Shown here piece by piece: positions 26,522 through 36,681 of a stretch of 64,000 nt of DNA. Each line of letters opens with the position of its first letter. Position 1 is the first letter of the stretch. The DNA comes from an uncultured Eubacteriales bacterium (GTDB lineage Bacteria; Bacillota; Clostridia; Oscillospirales; CAG-382). A program made the translations under genes and the position numbers. Below the pieces are notes generated by a model. That model searched no databases, was not told the origin of the DNA, and worked only from the letters and a program-made list of their open reading frames with translations. The DNA lies in contig CAKSOW010000012.1 of NCBI GenBank assembly GCA_934479825.1, forward strand, positions 1 through 64,000, read 5' to 3'.

Positions 26522-29500
26522 CTATCTTTTGATTTTTTGAATAAATGCGGGAATATTAAAATTATCATCAAGACAAAAGCTTGTCCAATTAGTTGATTGA
26601 GCTGCTTCATAGCTCTCGGCATTTTCTCTTAAGAAAAGCAATACTTTAGATGCAGGCCAAACCAAATCAGCAATGATCTTGGTTGCGTCTTGTACAGTTG
26701 TAATGCTTGCGGAATAGTGTGGCTTGTCATAGCTACCTTCTTCCATCTGAGAAGCAATCGTTTGAATCAATTCTAATTGATCCTCATCCTCAGTATCCTG
26801 CGATAAATAATTCCATATTTCATCATACGACATCATTGATTGATCTTGTCCATCGTTATTGAAATATGCGGTTTGTGTCAAAATATCCTCCGCAGGCGGC
26901 ACAACATCTTCATCTTCAAGTTGAATACCAAAGAAGAAATCTTGTCCATTTTTAACCGAGTTCAAGAAATCAATTGCATAGCGGCGCTGCAAAATGTCGT
27001 GTTGCTTTTGATTATAATAGTTACACAAACAACCGTAACAAGCAGTATCTCCTACCTCACCGCCACAAGTACATTTACTTACAATAGCCAAGGCGGCTTC
27101 AAGCATTGACATAAACGTGGAAACGTTTCTTAATTGACGAACGTAACCCGCACCACCCGGAGTATTGTCAAAGAGAACGAAACCGTAGTTGCCCATATTG
27201 CCCATTGCTTCATTCCTATACCAATGTAAGCATCCCGATAATTCGGTTCGGTCAATATGAAGGCACTTACTCAATCCTTCAAGCAAAGCATACAAAATTG
27301 TCCACGCTTCATTAAGATCGACTAAGTTTTCAGAAACGAATTTCAGCAAAACAACGTCTGTTTGGAATTCGTGACCAATAGAGTATCGGGTTAAGATATC
27401 GCATGAGCAGTTGTACCCATCGGGCTTTTGATGCTTTTCTTTTTTGGACAAATCGTTGCTATCATCATAAACTCTACCGTATCCACAAGTGTTACAGATG
27501 AAGAAGTTTGAAGTATTAAGCACAGCAAGCTCATCCATCTTACTCGTTCCAACCACAACCTTTTTGTTACATACAGAATAGGTGTGGGATTCAATATGTT
27601 TACCGTCACCTATATAGGAAATAGAACCTTTGTATGTTCTTTCGGGCTTATCCGTTCCCACGTCAACGGGTTCAGCATTATCAACGACAAAGCCAAATTT
27701 AGGAATGATATATTGATGTGTTCCCTTAGGCAATTCGTGTCCGCATTGTCTGCACAACTGAGGAAGCTTTTCTGTCCAAATCGTGCGATTCAGCGTCTGA
27801 CACGCGCTACACGTAGCATAATTGTATTTAGGCCACGAGTAGCCGTTTAACACACGAACATAACGGCTTGTAATCAGTTTGCCATCCGCAACCACCTCAG
27901 AGTCGGGGGCATATTCAGAAATAGCCGAAAACAAATCTCTATCCAAGCGCAGATCTTTTAATTCTCCACCTTTTCCAAGACTTGTAAGTTCAACTGTATC
28001 TACGGGAAATCCATACTTAGGAATTAAATTGTTGCGTGAAAGGAACTCAATCAAACGTTGTTCTTTGATAGTGTTTAGCGATGCACCAATGTTGTAAATT
28101 CTAAATGTGAGTTCTTTTTCCTCTCGAGATCCCGGTGCGACACCGCGCTGTTCTCTGATACAATCCTTTCTTGCTTTTTCAAGTTCCTCTATGTCGGTAC
28201 AGTATTTTTTGTATGCAAGCACAAAAACACCGGGAGCATCCGCATCCTCTGAGAACAATCTGTCAACCCAAGCAAATGTATCTACGCCGTAGAACACCTG
28301 TAGCTCGTGACTGACAATATTCTGCAAATACTCTTTCAGATCTTCGGGCTTGGACTGTAGATAGCTCTTTAGTTCAGCCATTCCGTTAAGATCAAAGAAC
28401 TCGCCTATGTTTTTCTTAAACAACTCGGGAGATTTCTTCCAAAAGAACGAAAACGCTGAAGCAAAAATGTGCCTAAGAACAATTTTTTCATTATCCACAT
28501 TGAAAGCGGGCGGAACAATCGTGCCCTTAATCATATCTACGGGATTTTTGAAATAGTTCAAGTCGTGAGAACTGTTGGGACAATATGTGAGCGCATATGC
28601 TGCAGATTTTATACTTCGTCCGGCACGTCCTGCTCTCTGTGCATAGTTTGCGGGAGAGGGCGGCATATTTCTCATAAAGACGGTTTCCAAAGAACCAACG
28701 TCAACGCCCATTTCAAATGTCGTAGAGCAACTCAATACATTGATGTGCTCATTTTTGAAATCATTTTGATAAGCGTATGCCTTTTGAGAACCAAGCTGTG
28801 CCGTGTGTTCCTTTGCAATCATATCCGTCATATTAAGATGACGATAAATATTATGATAGTGGTCGTGTTCCAACGCATCCTCAAAGTTGTATTCCGTCAA
28901 ATGGCCATTGCACTTAGGATTACTACAAGTGCCGTCAAGATAGAACGGGGTTACCATTTTACACTCGTTACACTTATAAAGTTTTTCAACGGTTCTTACC
29001 GTGATAGCTTTTGTTGAAAGCAAATAGCGATTGTTTACGCTATCACGTTTTATTATTTCCAATCTGAGAAGCGTGCTCCAAATGGAGTTCAACAGACCAA
29101 CTACCTGTTCGTCGGGCAAATTGGGCAAAATACGTTTGATAAATAATGTTCTCACATTATCCTTGCCCGTAGCGGGCAACCATGGCTCAATGTATTTACG
29201 AGTTGTATGATCTTTATCAAAGCCAAAAGAAACACCGTTATAAAATATTTCAGCGCTTTCAGCCTTACTTACTGTAATTGGCAATTCTATGGCAGCCTTC
29301 TTAACAAAATACAATGCCATCAGTTTGAAAAGAGCCGTAACTTCGCTTGCGCTCATACCCAACTTTGCATTGTCGGGCATATTGATGTTTATATCAAAAT
29401 ACAATACACCTTTATTCTGCAAAGAGTTTTTCGCCTTATAGTTTGTAAGCTCTTTTATAGCGTAAATCCACGCCGCCTTGTGCCTCGTTTCGGGAGCACC

Positions 29501-31645
29501 GATTTTCAGCTGCTCCATTTGTTCTTCCAACAAAGAAACAAAATGATCTAAGCTAATGCCTCTGTTAAACTGCTCGATATGATCCTCGCAGATTTTGGTC
29601 ATTACTCGCTTCATCAAATTGCTACGGTAAGTGGTTTCCAAATAGGATGCAAAGAAAGCTGCCGCTTGGCGGCTATCCGAGAAAGTCAAGAACTGCTTGA
29701 CTAACTCTTTTCTTTCTTCAATCTCCATTTCTTCGGTTTCTCCAAAGAAATCATCCTCCATAACAACACGCTTTTTAGTTATTTGAGAGTCCGGTAATAC
29801 ATTGTAAAGTCCCGTAGCAATAACCGCCGTAGCCGCTTCGTTACCAAGAAAATATGGTCTTACTATGCTTCTCTGAGTATTGATAATATGGCAGCAAGGA
29901 CAACTGTGCAGAGCATCACCTTGTTCTTTGACCTTCCGCAATAAATTGTGGTACTGCTTATCGTGTCCGCACGATAAACCATCTAAAGAGGTAGCGTGTT
30001 TAATAGCACCGCACTTTGCGCAAACCACATATTTATTGTCCGCTTCCGCTTCATCAATCTCTGACTCGTCGTAATCGCCTTCTAAAAGGTAGACTTCCGG
30101 CTCATAATCATCGTTGAATTTGGATTTCTGAACCAAATATCCATCTTCCGTTTGACCGACGATGAAAGTAGCATTACAGTTATGGCAGAAAGAAATAGCA
30201 AAAACCTTATAACCACAATCATCCGAGAATGGATCTTCCTTGTAGGTTTCCATTTTTCTAACGAACAGATGTCTGTCGGGATTTAGAGTTACGTAAACGC
30301 CCTCAATTCCTCTCAAAAACATATGGTATCTTGCTTCAAACAGTTTATCCCCTGACACCTGTGCATTGGATGCTACGGCAATAAAATCCGTAAGATCGTT
30401 AATATCCATACGGAGTTCGCTTGCAATCTGATTTAGTGGCTTTGTTTGATTGAGCATCAACGCTCTAAATTCATAGTAGAACGAGTCGCCCAATATCATA
30501 TTGAACAAGGTTCTTTCAAGAGATTTATTGTCATCTGCATCGGTAGCAATAACAATGCCTTTGGTGCGCAACCACTCCAACACATCACAGGAAGCAATAT
30601 TATCTCTGATTTTTTCGGAAAGATCCTTGTAAATAGCAAAGTCCAATTTTTCAACCTTAGCAGGCTTCGAGGGTGCTATCGTATGAGAACGTATGATTGA
30701 ACTTTCTTCAAACCTCGCACTACACAGAGATTGAGCAAAGTTGACAATTTGCTGATTAGATTTGTTATCCCCTAACGTCGCAGATGTAAGTATGAATTGA
30801 ATATCATCTCTTTTGAGCATAGCTTTAACACGCTTCAAAAGAGTACCTACCTCAATGCCTTTCGCTCCACCATATGTATGCGCCTCATCAAGGATAATCG
30901 TTTGCCACTTATCAGCATTTGCTTCGCTAAAGAATGCGACATCACCCGGTCTAAGCAAGAGGTATTCCAACATTGCATAGTTGGTTATCAATATGTTAGG
31001 CGGAGTCTTACGCATCTGTTCACGGCATACAAGCTCATTTTTAGGCGGCTCAATGCCTTCACGCTCGACAAACTCATTTCTTGCGCGAGTGAAATCTTCA
31101 GCGGTTTCGCCCGTGAACTTACCATAGGTGATAGAGCATCCTTCATAACTTGCGAACAGTTCTCGGAGTCTTCGTATTTGGTCATTAACCAATGCGTTCA
31201 TCGGGTAAATAATCAATGCCCGCACTCCCGCGCCAAGAGTTCCTGCTTCTTGTTCTTTCAAAAGTTCGTTCAAAACGGGAATCAAAAAGCACTCCGTCTT
31301 ACCCGAACCTGTTCCGGTTGTAATTATAAGATTTTTCTTTTCTCCTGCTTTCAAAGTAGCTTCAACTTGGTGGCGGTACAATCTTCTTGCATACGGATCA
31401 AGTTTGCCGAGATTAAGCATACTTTCACACAAAACACGCTCACCAACCAACTCGGATATAGTCTTTTCTTTTTCGTATGAATCGCTTACACTTACAAAAG
31501 GACCGCTTGAAATTACGCCGTCCTTCCTAAGCTCCGCTTCGAGTTGGCTATTATATTTATCATCGGTTGTCTGAAAAGTCGTAAGCAAATAGTTTCTATA
31601 AAAATCTACTATCTGCTTTGAACTTTCAGCAGGTCTAAATAGCAT
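26522..31645 (-). CDS. Large DEAH-box helicase with DUF1998 (DruE/DrmA-like)
   Basis: A 1707-aa SF2 helicase. It has a Q-motif-like YRHQ (about 90-93), Walker A TTGTGSGKTE (about 109-118), ILDEAHTYGG (DEAH at 253-256), LTSATLG (about 287), and motif VI YAQRAGRAGRS near the middle. The C-terminal DUF1998 region has the cysteine cluster CTCGGEVGDTACYGCLCNYY. Size, domain order and the preceding ~940-aa partner resemble Druantia (DruE); DrmA of DISARM and the repair helicase MrfA share the same architecture but are shorter or have other neighbours. Its ATG overlaps the stop of the partner gene by one base (TAATG), so the two are coupled. Confidence 0.88.
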   Translation of the reverse strand: MLFRPAESSKQIVDFYRNYLLTTFQTTDDKYNSQLEAELRKDGVISSGPFVSVSDSYEKEKTISELVGERVLCESMLNLGKLDPYARRLYRHQVEATLKAGEKKNLIITTGTGSGKTECFLIPVLNELLKEQEAGTLGAGVRALIIYPMNALVNDQIRRLRELFASYEGCSITYGKFTGETAEDFTRARNEFVEREGIEPPKNELVCREQMRKTPPNILITNYAMLEYLLLRPGDVAFFSEANADKWQTIILDEAHTYGGAKGIEVGTLLKRVKAMLKRDDIQFILTSATLGDNKSNQQIVNFAQSLCSARFEESSIIRSHTIAPSKPAKVEKLDFAIYKDLSEKIRDNIASCDVLEWLRTKGIVIATDADDNKSLERTLFNMILGDSFYYEFRALMLNQTKPLNQIASELRMDINDLTDFIAVASNAQVSGDKLFEARYHMFLRGIEGVYVTLNPDRHLFVRKMETYKEDPFSDDCGYKVFAISFCHNCNATFIVGQTEDGYLVQKSKFNDDYEPEVYLLEGDYDESEIDEAEADNKYVVCAKCGAIKHATSLDGLSCGHDKQYHNLLRKVKEQGDALHSCPCCHIINTQRSIVRPYFLGNEAATAVIATGLYNVLPDSQITKKRVVMEDDFFGETEEMEIEERKELVKQFLTFSDSRQAAAFFASYLETTYRSNLMKRVMTKICEDHIEQFNRGISLDHFVSLLEEQMEQLKIGAPETRHKAAWIYAIKELTNYKAKNSLQNKGVLYFDININMPDNAKLGMSASEVTALFKLMALYFVKKAAIELPITVSKAESAEIFYNGVSFGFDKDHTTRKYIEPWLPATGKDNVRTLFIKRILPNLPDEQVVGLLNSIWSTLLRLEIIKRDSVNNRYLLSTKAITVRTVEKLYKCNECKMVTPFYLDGTCSNPKCNGHLTEYNFEDALEHDHYHNIYRHLNMTDMIAKEHTAQLGSQKAYAYQNDFKNEHINVLSCSTTFEMGVDVGSLETVFMRNMPPSPANYAQRAGRAGRSIKSAAYALTYCPNSSHDLNYFKNPVDMIKGTIVPPAFNVDNEKIVLRHIFASAFSFFWKKSPELFKKNIGEFFDLNGMAELKSYLQSKPEDLKEYLQNIVSHELQVFYGVDTFAWVDRLFSEDADAPGVFVLAYKKYCTDIEELEKARKDCIREQRGVAPGSREEKELTFRIYNIGASLNTIKEQRLIEFLSRNNLIPKYGFPVDTVELTSLGKGGELKDLRLDRDLFSAISEYAPDSEVVADGKLITSRYVRVLNGYSWPKYNYATCSACQTLNRTIWTEKLPQLCRQCGHELPKGTHQYIIPKFGFVVDNAEPVDVGTDKPERTYKGSISYIGDGKHIESHTYSVCNKKVVVGTSKMDELAVLNTSNFFICNTCGYGRVYDDSNDLSKKEKHQKPDGYNCSCDILTRYSIGHEFQTDVVLLKFVSENLVDLNEAWTILYALLEGLSKCLHIDRTELSGCLHWYRNEAMGNMGNYGFVLFDNTPGGAGYVRQLRNVSTFMSMLEAALAIVSKCTCGGEVGDTACYGCLCNYYNQKQHDILQRRYAIDFLNSVKNGQDFFFGIQLEDEDVVPPAEDILTQTAYFNNDGQDQSMMSYDEIWNYLSQDTEDEDQLELIQTIASQMEEGSYDKPHYSASITTVQDATKIIADLVWPASKVLLFLRENAESYEAAQSTNWTSFCLDDNFNIPAFIQKIKR

Positions 31646-34470
31646 TATTTCACCCTCCTAAAATCTACATAGTAGGTTGTTTCATCTTCGTATAGCGGGA
31701 TGTAGCGCTTGAATTCTCTTGACCTCAAAAGAATGTCGCTATTTTCGCTAATCAATACTTGTGCTGTACTATCATAATACGGAATAAACGCATCCTCATC
31801 CTCAATAATGTTCAGCGACAAAACTTGAATTTTAGATTCGTCAAGAACCACCTCAAATCTTACCTTTTCAAATAAGGTACGAGGCTTTTGCTTCGGTACG
31901 CCGCCCTTAACCTTTGGAGAGTACATCAGTTTGCCGAAATACACGTTATCCGTTTCTTTTTGTATATCAAAAACAACGTAAGTGTATTGCTGCTTCAACC
32001 ATCTCTCTTGGTTTGAAATTGAAGTGATGAACATTTTACAATTCGACAAATCTGACACATCTACATATCCATATTTGTGCAATGGTTCGCCCAAAGGAAT
32101 ATAGTTGTCATCAAAGCCAAATTCGTCACTCTCCACCTCATATCTCTTTAGGGTGTAAAGCTTATCTCTGCTAATTTGAGGAAGGTATGTAATCCCATTT
32201 TCAAGTTGAGTTCCAACCACTAATTCTTTTGTATCAAAGTCGTAAAACTCCACATACAAGGGATTTCTGCTTTGATACTTTGCATCAAGAGCCATAGCAC
32301 CATTCTCGCAAATAAGTGCGAAACGGTCTATCCACGGTCTTACTTGTACCCTATATAGCGAAATACTACGCCAACGATTGTCGCAAAACATCAGATTGAT
32401 ATATACCATTGAGCTTGTGGTTTTCTTTATCTCCGCAACAAACTCAGATATATCCAACTTGAATTTGCCATCTTCGTACATATCTCCCCAAATACAATCC
32501 GACTCATTTTTATTTAAGTAGAGCTTAACATCGGTAGCTCCGGGTATTGACACGTACAATTCATTCTTTAAGTCGCTGTACCATAAAAATTCGGGACGGA
32601 TTAACTGCCACTGTTTTTCAAATCCAAACTTGAAAACTCTTAACGGAACTAAAAGTTTATATGTTTCCTTTTGAAATTCAAGTTCAAACTCTCCCGCCTC
32701 GTTGCCCTCTAACAAATTAACCACATATTCGCCATATTCATTCATATAGCAATTCAAGGGATTTGTAAGGTAATCACCCGAAAGCTTTATTTCCGCAGTA
32801 CTACAAAAAGTATATCTTGGTTTGCTTGTCCGACATCTCAATTCTGTCATCAGAATATAGCGAGTAAGCAGATGAGGATTCTTTCCCGGTTCGTCCAAGC
32901 TGATTTGATATACTCCGTCCATACACGGCAAGAGCGCACCCAAATCGATTGATACACCTACAACATCTTTTTCGTTTGGAAAATCGAACACAGTAATATT
33001 GCAATCATTTTCGATGCTATAAATATCATCATTTACAAACAATCTCGTTCTTGGCAACATTCCCTTATTGATTTTGAAAGAAACAATCGGATGCTTATAC
33101 GCGGTTTGAACTTGACGTCCATTTTTATAGAGCAAATATTCTTTAGAAACACACTCGAACAATGGCTTGTCAGAAAATTCTCCAATCAAAGACAGCGGTT
33201 TGCCGTTGATATAAATTACAGAGTTCTCAGACACATCATCGTAACAATATTCATCCCACAAATCGCAAGCTGTATTAACAAAACGCTCTGTTATATTACC
33301 ACTGATATACAAGCCTTTCTGAACCAACAAATAGTTCGTGCCTTTCTTCAGCTTGCTGTTTTCGTCAAAGTCCTCGTCGAATACACGGTACTCTTTGCTT
33401 GGTATAAGGTATTCTTGGGTTGCATTTGCAGAGATAATCACTCTGTATTCGGCAAACAAGTCTGTAATAGGCAGTTTGATTTCTTCTGAAACCAATACAC
33501 CGTATGCTTTATACACTTCAAGGTGTTTAGTGATCAACTCTCCACCAACACAAATTTCAACCTTGGCATCATTCACAAAGCCCTCAGTCCTAAACTTTTG
33601 GCTTGGAATCATTAGATAAAGTTGGCTATTGTTGCGATCAATCAAGAAGTGCGGCTTGTGGAAGAACGATTCTTTTGCTTTACGCTTTCTGCTGATGCTA
33701 TCAGAAGCGTTAATTTCGCTGTTCTTCTTTTCAACCCACTCTTGGAATGCTTCGGAAAATCGGTCTGCCTTTGGCGGTAATTTACCGTCATAGTAATAGT
33801 TGTCCATCAAAACGAGATGGTCAAAAAACGTATCACTTACAACGGTTGACGTAGATTGAGCTATCAAAGCTCTTGTTGCCTTAAGTAGCTTATATGATTT
33901 AGCAGGTTTGTTACCGCTTTTTTCAATAGAAACAACGTCACCGCTTCTGCTCAAAGACTCTGATACGAATCCGATCAAGTCATCAATATCTTCGTCAATT
34001 TCGTCTGTTAATTGACGGAACAAGTTTCTATCATAGAACGAGAACAAAAAGTCAAAGTAATTGTGCAGATATTGGTTAGGAACAAAAGCGTGAGCCTTTA
34101 TGTTTTCTACGTATGAATATTTGGATTGATTTTCTTGTTCCAACTCAAACAATTTGTATTTCTGTATGGTTTTCGCGAAGATCTGCGCAAAATAATATTT
34201 TTTGCCCTGTGAGATTTCAACGCCAACTTCCTCGTCGAAATAATCCCAATAGTTACCCTCGGAATATACACGAATGGCTATCTGTACCATCGCCACCGAA
34301 AGAACTTCATCTGACGGAACAAGCATTTGAACATATGAGTTTTTATCCTTGTCACGAACGTATTGCAAGAGTTCTTCGTATTCATCGTCCGAGATGGCAA
34401 TTTGACTTATCAACTCAAAACGTGAAGAAGCAAATTCTTCTCTGATACGTTTTACCAACTCAAAAAGCAT
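31645..34470 (-). CDS. 941-aa helicase partner (DruH-like candidate)
   Basis: A large soluble protein that I do not recognise by motif. The first ~300 residues are mostly helical and acidic; from about 300 onward it is rich in predicted beta strands with repeated short aromatic segments, perhaps tandem Ig-like or other beta domains. No nuclease, ATPase or zinc motif is evident. It is translationally coupled to the DUF1998 helicase and lies 19 nt after a small HTH gene. The pairing of a ~940-aa unknown with a large DUF1998 helicase matches the two-gene layout of type III Druantia (DruH, DruE); the identity with DruH is inference from layout. Confidence 0.6.
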   Translation of the reverse strand: MLFELVKRIREEFASSRFELISQIAISDDEYEELLQYVRDKDKNSYVQMLVPSDEVLSVAMVQIAIRVYSEGNYWDYFDEEVGVEISQGKKYYFAQIFAKTIQKYKLFELEQENQSKYSYVENIKAHAFVPNQYLHNYFDFLFSFYDRNLFRQLTDEIDEDIDDLIGFVSESLSRSGDVVSIEKSGNKPAKSYKLLKATRALIAQSTSTVVSDTFFDHLVLMDNYYYDGKLPPKADRFSEAFQEWVEKKNSEINASDSISRKRKAKESFFHKPHFLIDRNNSQLYLMIPSQKFRTEGFVNDAKVEICVGGELITKHLEVYKAYGVLVSEEIKLPITDLFAEYRVIISANATQEYLIPSKEYRVFDEDFDENSKLKKGTNYLLVQKGLYISGNITERFVNTACDLWDEYCYDDVSENSVIYINGKPLSLIGEFSDKPLFECVSKEYLLYKNGRQVQTAYKHPIVSFKINKGMLPRTRLFVNDDIYSIENDCNITVFDFPNEKDVVGVSIDLGALLPCMDGVYQISLDEPGKNPHLLTRYILMTELRCRTSKPRYTFCSTAEIKLSGDYLTNPLNCYMNEYGEYVVNLLEGNEAGEFELEFQKETYKLLVPLRVFKFGFEKQWQLIRPEFLWYSDLKNELYVSIPGATDVKLYLNKNESDCIWGDMYEDGKFKLDISEFVAEIKKTTSSMVYINLMFCDNRWRSISLYRVQVRPWIDRFALICENGAMALDAKYQSRNPLYVEFYDFDTKELVVGTQLENGITYLPQISRDKLYTLKRYEVESDEFGFDDNYIPLGEPLHKYGYVDVSDLSNCKMFITSISNQERWLKQQYTYVVFDIQKETDNVYFGKLMYSPKVKGGVPKQKPRTLFEKVRFEVVLDESKIQVLSLNIIEDEDAFIPYYDSTAQVLISENSDILLRSREFKRYIPLYEDETTYYVDFRRVK

Positions 34471-34489
34471 TAAGCGATCCTCCGTTCAA

Positions 34490-34678
34490 TTATTTCTCAG
34501 CTGCGTTTCCTGCTTTTACCCAAGCATCAACCTCTGACACCTTGAATTTCCAAAGACGTCCAACCTTTGAAGCAGGCATATTGCGCTTTGCAATCCATAC
34601 GAGCACGGTATCTCTGCTGACACCAAGGTGCTCCATAATCTCTTTGAGTGAATACCATCTTTCCGTTTCGTTAGTCAT
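34490..34678 (-). CDS. Small HTH (excisionase/MerR-type) DNA-binding protein
   Basis: A 62-aa winged-helix protein of the HTH_17/excisionase family: [20 protein letters not shown] followed by [21 protein letters not shown]. It is the first gene after a consensus promoter and only 19 nt before the 941-aa gene, so it may autoregulate the defence-like operon. It could also act as a recombination directionality factor for the element, since such factors belong to the same fold. Confidence 0.87.
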   Translation of the reverse strand: MTNETERWYSLKEIMEHLGVSRDTVLVWIAKRNMPASKVGRLWKFKVSEVDAWVKAGNAAEK

Positions 34679-34718
34679 TTCAATTCTCCTTCGACAAAAA
34701 GATACAATTATTTACTCC

Positions 34719-34747
34719 ATTATACTATAATATCATCAATTTGTCAA
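34719..34747 (-). promoter_or_regulatory. Promoter of the defence-like operon
   Basis: On the minus strand TTGACA (34742-34747), 17-bp spacer, TATAAT (34719-34724), about 40 nt before the HTH gene start. Confidence 0.88.
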
Positions 34748-34830
34748 TCAGTTATGATTGTTTATCGTCGGTTTATGACGGTTTATTTGTCAACAGAAAT
34801 GGCGACGAGATTTCTCCCGCCGCCGAGTGC

Positions 34831-35097
34831 TTATTCGGTCAGTGTTTCAATCGCTAATTGCATACCGAGTTTGAAAGCATACTCAAAGATAGCAGCTTCT
34901 GCCAAGCTCATATACTCGCTCCAACAATCGTGGAACTTTTCGAAGATTTCCTTCTGCTCATCGGTAAAGCTTTTCTCCAAGTCTTCATGATGTCTTGACA
35001 TATAACCGAGGAGTTCTTTCATTTCTTTTGAGTTTGTGCGACTATCCTCTTGAGGTATGATGTTGCCGTGCCACAGTTCGTTGATAATCGATTTCAT
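34831..35097 (-). CDS. Small element protein next to tnpV
   Basis: An 88-aa acidic helical protein of unknown function. Its start overlaps the stop of the TnpV-like gene by 4 nt, so the two are co-expressed. No domain is recognised. Confidence 0.7.
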   Translation of the reverse strand: MKSIINELWHGNIIPQEDSRTNSKEMKELLGYMSRHHEDLEKSFTDEQKEIFEKFHDCWSEYMSLAEAAIFEYAFKLGMQLAIETLTE

Positions 35098-35465
35098 TTG
35101 TAGACGACCTCCTTGAGAACAAATTCTTCGGCGCTTGCTTTAATGCTGTTCATCATCTGCACCCAACGCATCGGATCGGAGGCTTTGAGTTCTTCTGTTA
35201 AACCCATTCGTTCTGCTGCATGTGTTACATAATATTCCATTTGCTCATGCGCCTGCTCGTCGATATTGTGGAGGTGTTCGTTCAAGTGTCCTTCGGTCAG
35301 CAGGGTGGTATATGTACCCCGGCGGTGCTTCTTAATAAAGTCAAGGTGAAGGTGTCCATATTTGCCTATTTCGTTGTTGGTTTGCTCGTAGATTTCAAGC
35401 ATTGGATAATATTGTTCGCCACGAAGCTCGTATGTAATGCCGTTTTTAGTGATGTACTTTTCCAT
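35094..35465 (-). CDS. tnpV: TnpV-family transposon protein
   Basis: A 123-aa protein that begins MEKYITKNGITYELRGEQYY and has GKYGHLHLDFIKKHR, matching the TnpV family of Tn4451/Tn4453-type mobilizable transposons. Function in the family is not established. I take ATG 35465 (8 nt after AAAGGA); the ATG six bases earlier is too close to that site. Its presence at the right edge of the block with the serine recombinase at the left edge is the main reason for calling the block Tn4451-like. Confidence 0.82.
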   Translation of the reverse strand: MEKYITKNGITYELRGEQYYPMLEIYEQTNNEIGKYGHLHLDFIKKHRRGTYTTLLTEGHLNEHLHNIDEQAHEQMEYYVTHAAERMGLTEELKASDPMRWVQMMNSIKASAEEFVLKEVVYK

Positions 35466-35553
35466 AATCATATTCCTTTCGTTACCTGTGTTTTATAGGC
35501 AAGGCACGATTAGAATATGTTTTGAATGCCGTAAAGCAAAGTATTTTGAGTAG

Positions 35554-35571
35554 TTTCGTTATGAACACTCG
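35554..35571 (-). repeat. 18-bp inverted repeat, right copy
   Basis: TTTCGTTATGAACACTCG on the + strand, exact complement of 18100-18117. Confidence 0.75.
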
Positions 35572-35576
35572 TACCA

Positions 35577-35620
35577 TTGACCTTGTAAGCTATTACAGTT
35601 TACAAGGTCTTTTCTTTTTT
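35577..35620 (+). terminator. Terminator-like hairpin right of the nested block
   Basis: GACCTTGTAA pairs with TTACAAGGTC and is followed by TTTTCTTTTTT. Confidence 0.7.
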
Positions 35621-35638
35621 CATAATAAAGGCTTAGAT

Positions 35639-35696
35639 TTCATTCGTAGGATTTCAAAACTCATTTGAGGTAGTCCGACGAGTGAAATTTTTTTAT
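35639..35696 (+). promoter_or_regulatory. Attenuator-like hairpin before the tyrosine recombinase
   Basis: TTTCATTCGT pairs with ACGAGTGAAA (one G-U pair) across ~35 nt and is followed directly by TTTTTTT, about 20 nt before the recombinase start. It could limit read-through into the gene. Confidence 0.5.
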
Positions 35697-35714
35697 GAAA
35701 GGAAGTAATTTATT

Positions 35715-36668
35715 ATGGCAAAAATCAAAATGCAACCTTTAGACGCTGAAACAGTAACATTGGAAGAATGCTTTGCCGACTATATGGCAAAATGCAGAGC
35801 TAGAAACCTATCCGACAAAACACTTGAAATCTACGAGGTTAGATTCTCAGTATTTCAAAAGTACCTTAACGGCAAGGAACTGAAACCGTCTGAGATTGAC
35901 CAAGACGTTATTGACGGCTTTATCCTCTACCTACAAAAGAGAGGGTGCAACGACATAACTGTTCAGTCCTACATAAGGGATATAAGAGCATTTTTCTACT
36001 ACCTTATGAATAACGGCTTTACCCCCGAATACAAAATCAAACTGCCTAAGGCTGATAAGAAAATCAAGGAAACCTATACTGATGAAGAACTGAAAAAGCT
36101 GTTGAAAAAGCCTAACCTTAAACGCTGTGAGTTCAACGAGTACAAAACGTGGGTATTCTCCAATTATTTACTTGCTACTGGCAACCGTATATCCACCGTC
36201 CTAAATCTTCAAATTAGGGACTTGGATTTTGACAACAACGTTATTCAGCTTAACAAAATGAAGAACCGCAAGGCTCAAATAGTCCCTATGGCTTCATCGT
36301 TAGCGGTAATACTGAAAGAATACCTTACCTACCGTAAGGGAGAGCTTGACGATTATGTTTTCTGTAATTCCTACGGAGGACAAGGGGAAATCCGTTCCTA
36401 TCAGGAAATGTTGGCTAAGTATAACAAGGCTAGAGGGGTAAGCAAAACCTCAGCTCACCTTTACCGTCATACTTTCGCTAAACGTTGGATTCTCAACGGT
36501 GGGGACATCTTTAGACTGCAAAAACTGCTCGGTCATAGTGATTTAACTGTGGTAAAAGAGTACGTTAATATGTTCAGTAGTGATTTGTCCAAGGATTATA
36601 GTGATTATAACCCTCTCGACACCTTAGGAACTGTAAGAAATCAAGCAAAAGTAGGCTTTAATAACTGA
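35715..36668 (+). CDS. Tyrosine recombinase (integrase)
   Basis: A 317-aa phage-integrase-family recombinase. The N-terminal SAM-like core-binding domain spans about 15-105. The catalytic set is Arg158 (ATGNRISTVLNLQ), a Lys in NKMKNRKAQ, His248/Arg251 (HLYRHTFA), His274 (LLGHSDL) and nucleophile Tyr283 (VKEYVNMF), so it is complete. AAGGAAG lies 9 nt before the ATG. Enzymes of this family often use tRNA anticodon-loop cores, so it is the likely integrase for the tRNA-Leu insertion. It is not adjacent to either present junction because another element appears to have inserted next to it. Confidence 0.94.
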   Translation: MAKIKMQPLDAETVTLEECFADYMAKCRARNLSDKTLEIYEVRFSVFQKYLNGKELKPSEIDQDVIDGFILYLQKRGCNDITVQSYIRDIRAFFYYLMNNGFTPEYKIKLPKADKKIKETYTDEELKKLLKKPNLKRCEFNEYKTWVFSNYLLATGNRISTVLNLQIRDLDFDNNVIQLNKMKNRKAQIVPMASSLAVILKEYLTYRKGELDDYVFCNSYGGQGEIRSYQEMLAKYNKARGVSKTSAHLYRHTFAKRWILNGGDIFRLQKLLGHSDLTVVKEYVNMFSSDLSKDYSDYNPLDTLGTVRNQAKVGFNN

Positions 36669-36681
36669 GGGAGGTTTAGCT

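Noticed and set aside
26522..34470. DISARM or BREX system
   Set aside because: No methyltransferase, PglX/PglZ or DrmB/DrmC genes; only the DUF1998 helicase is shared.
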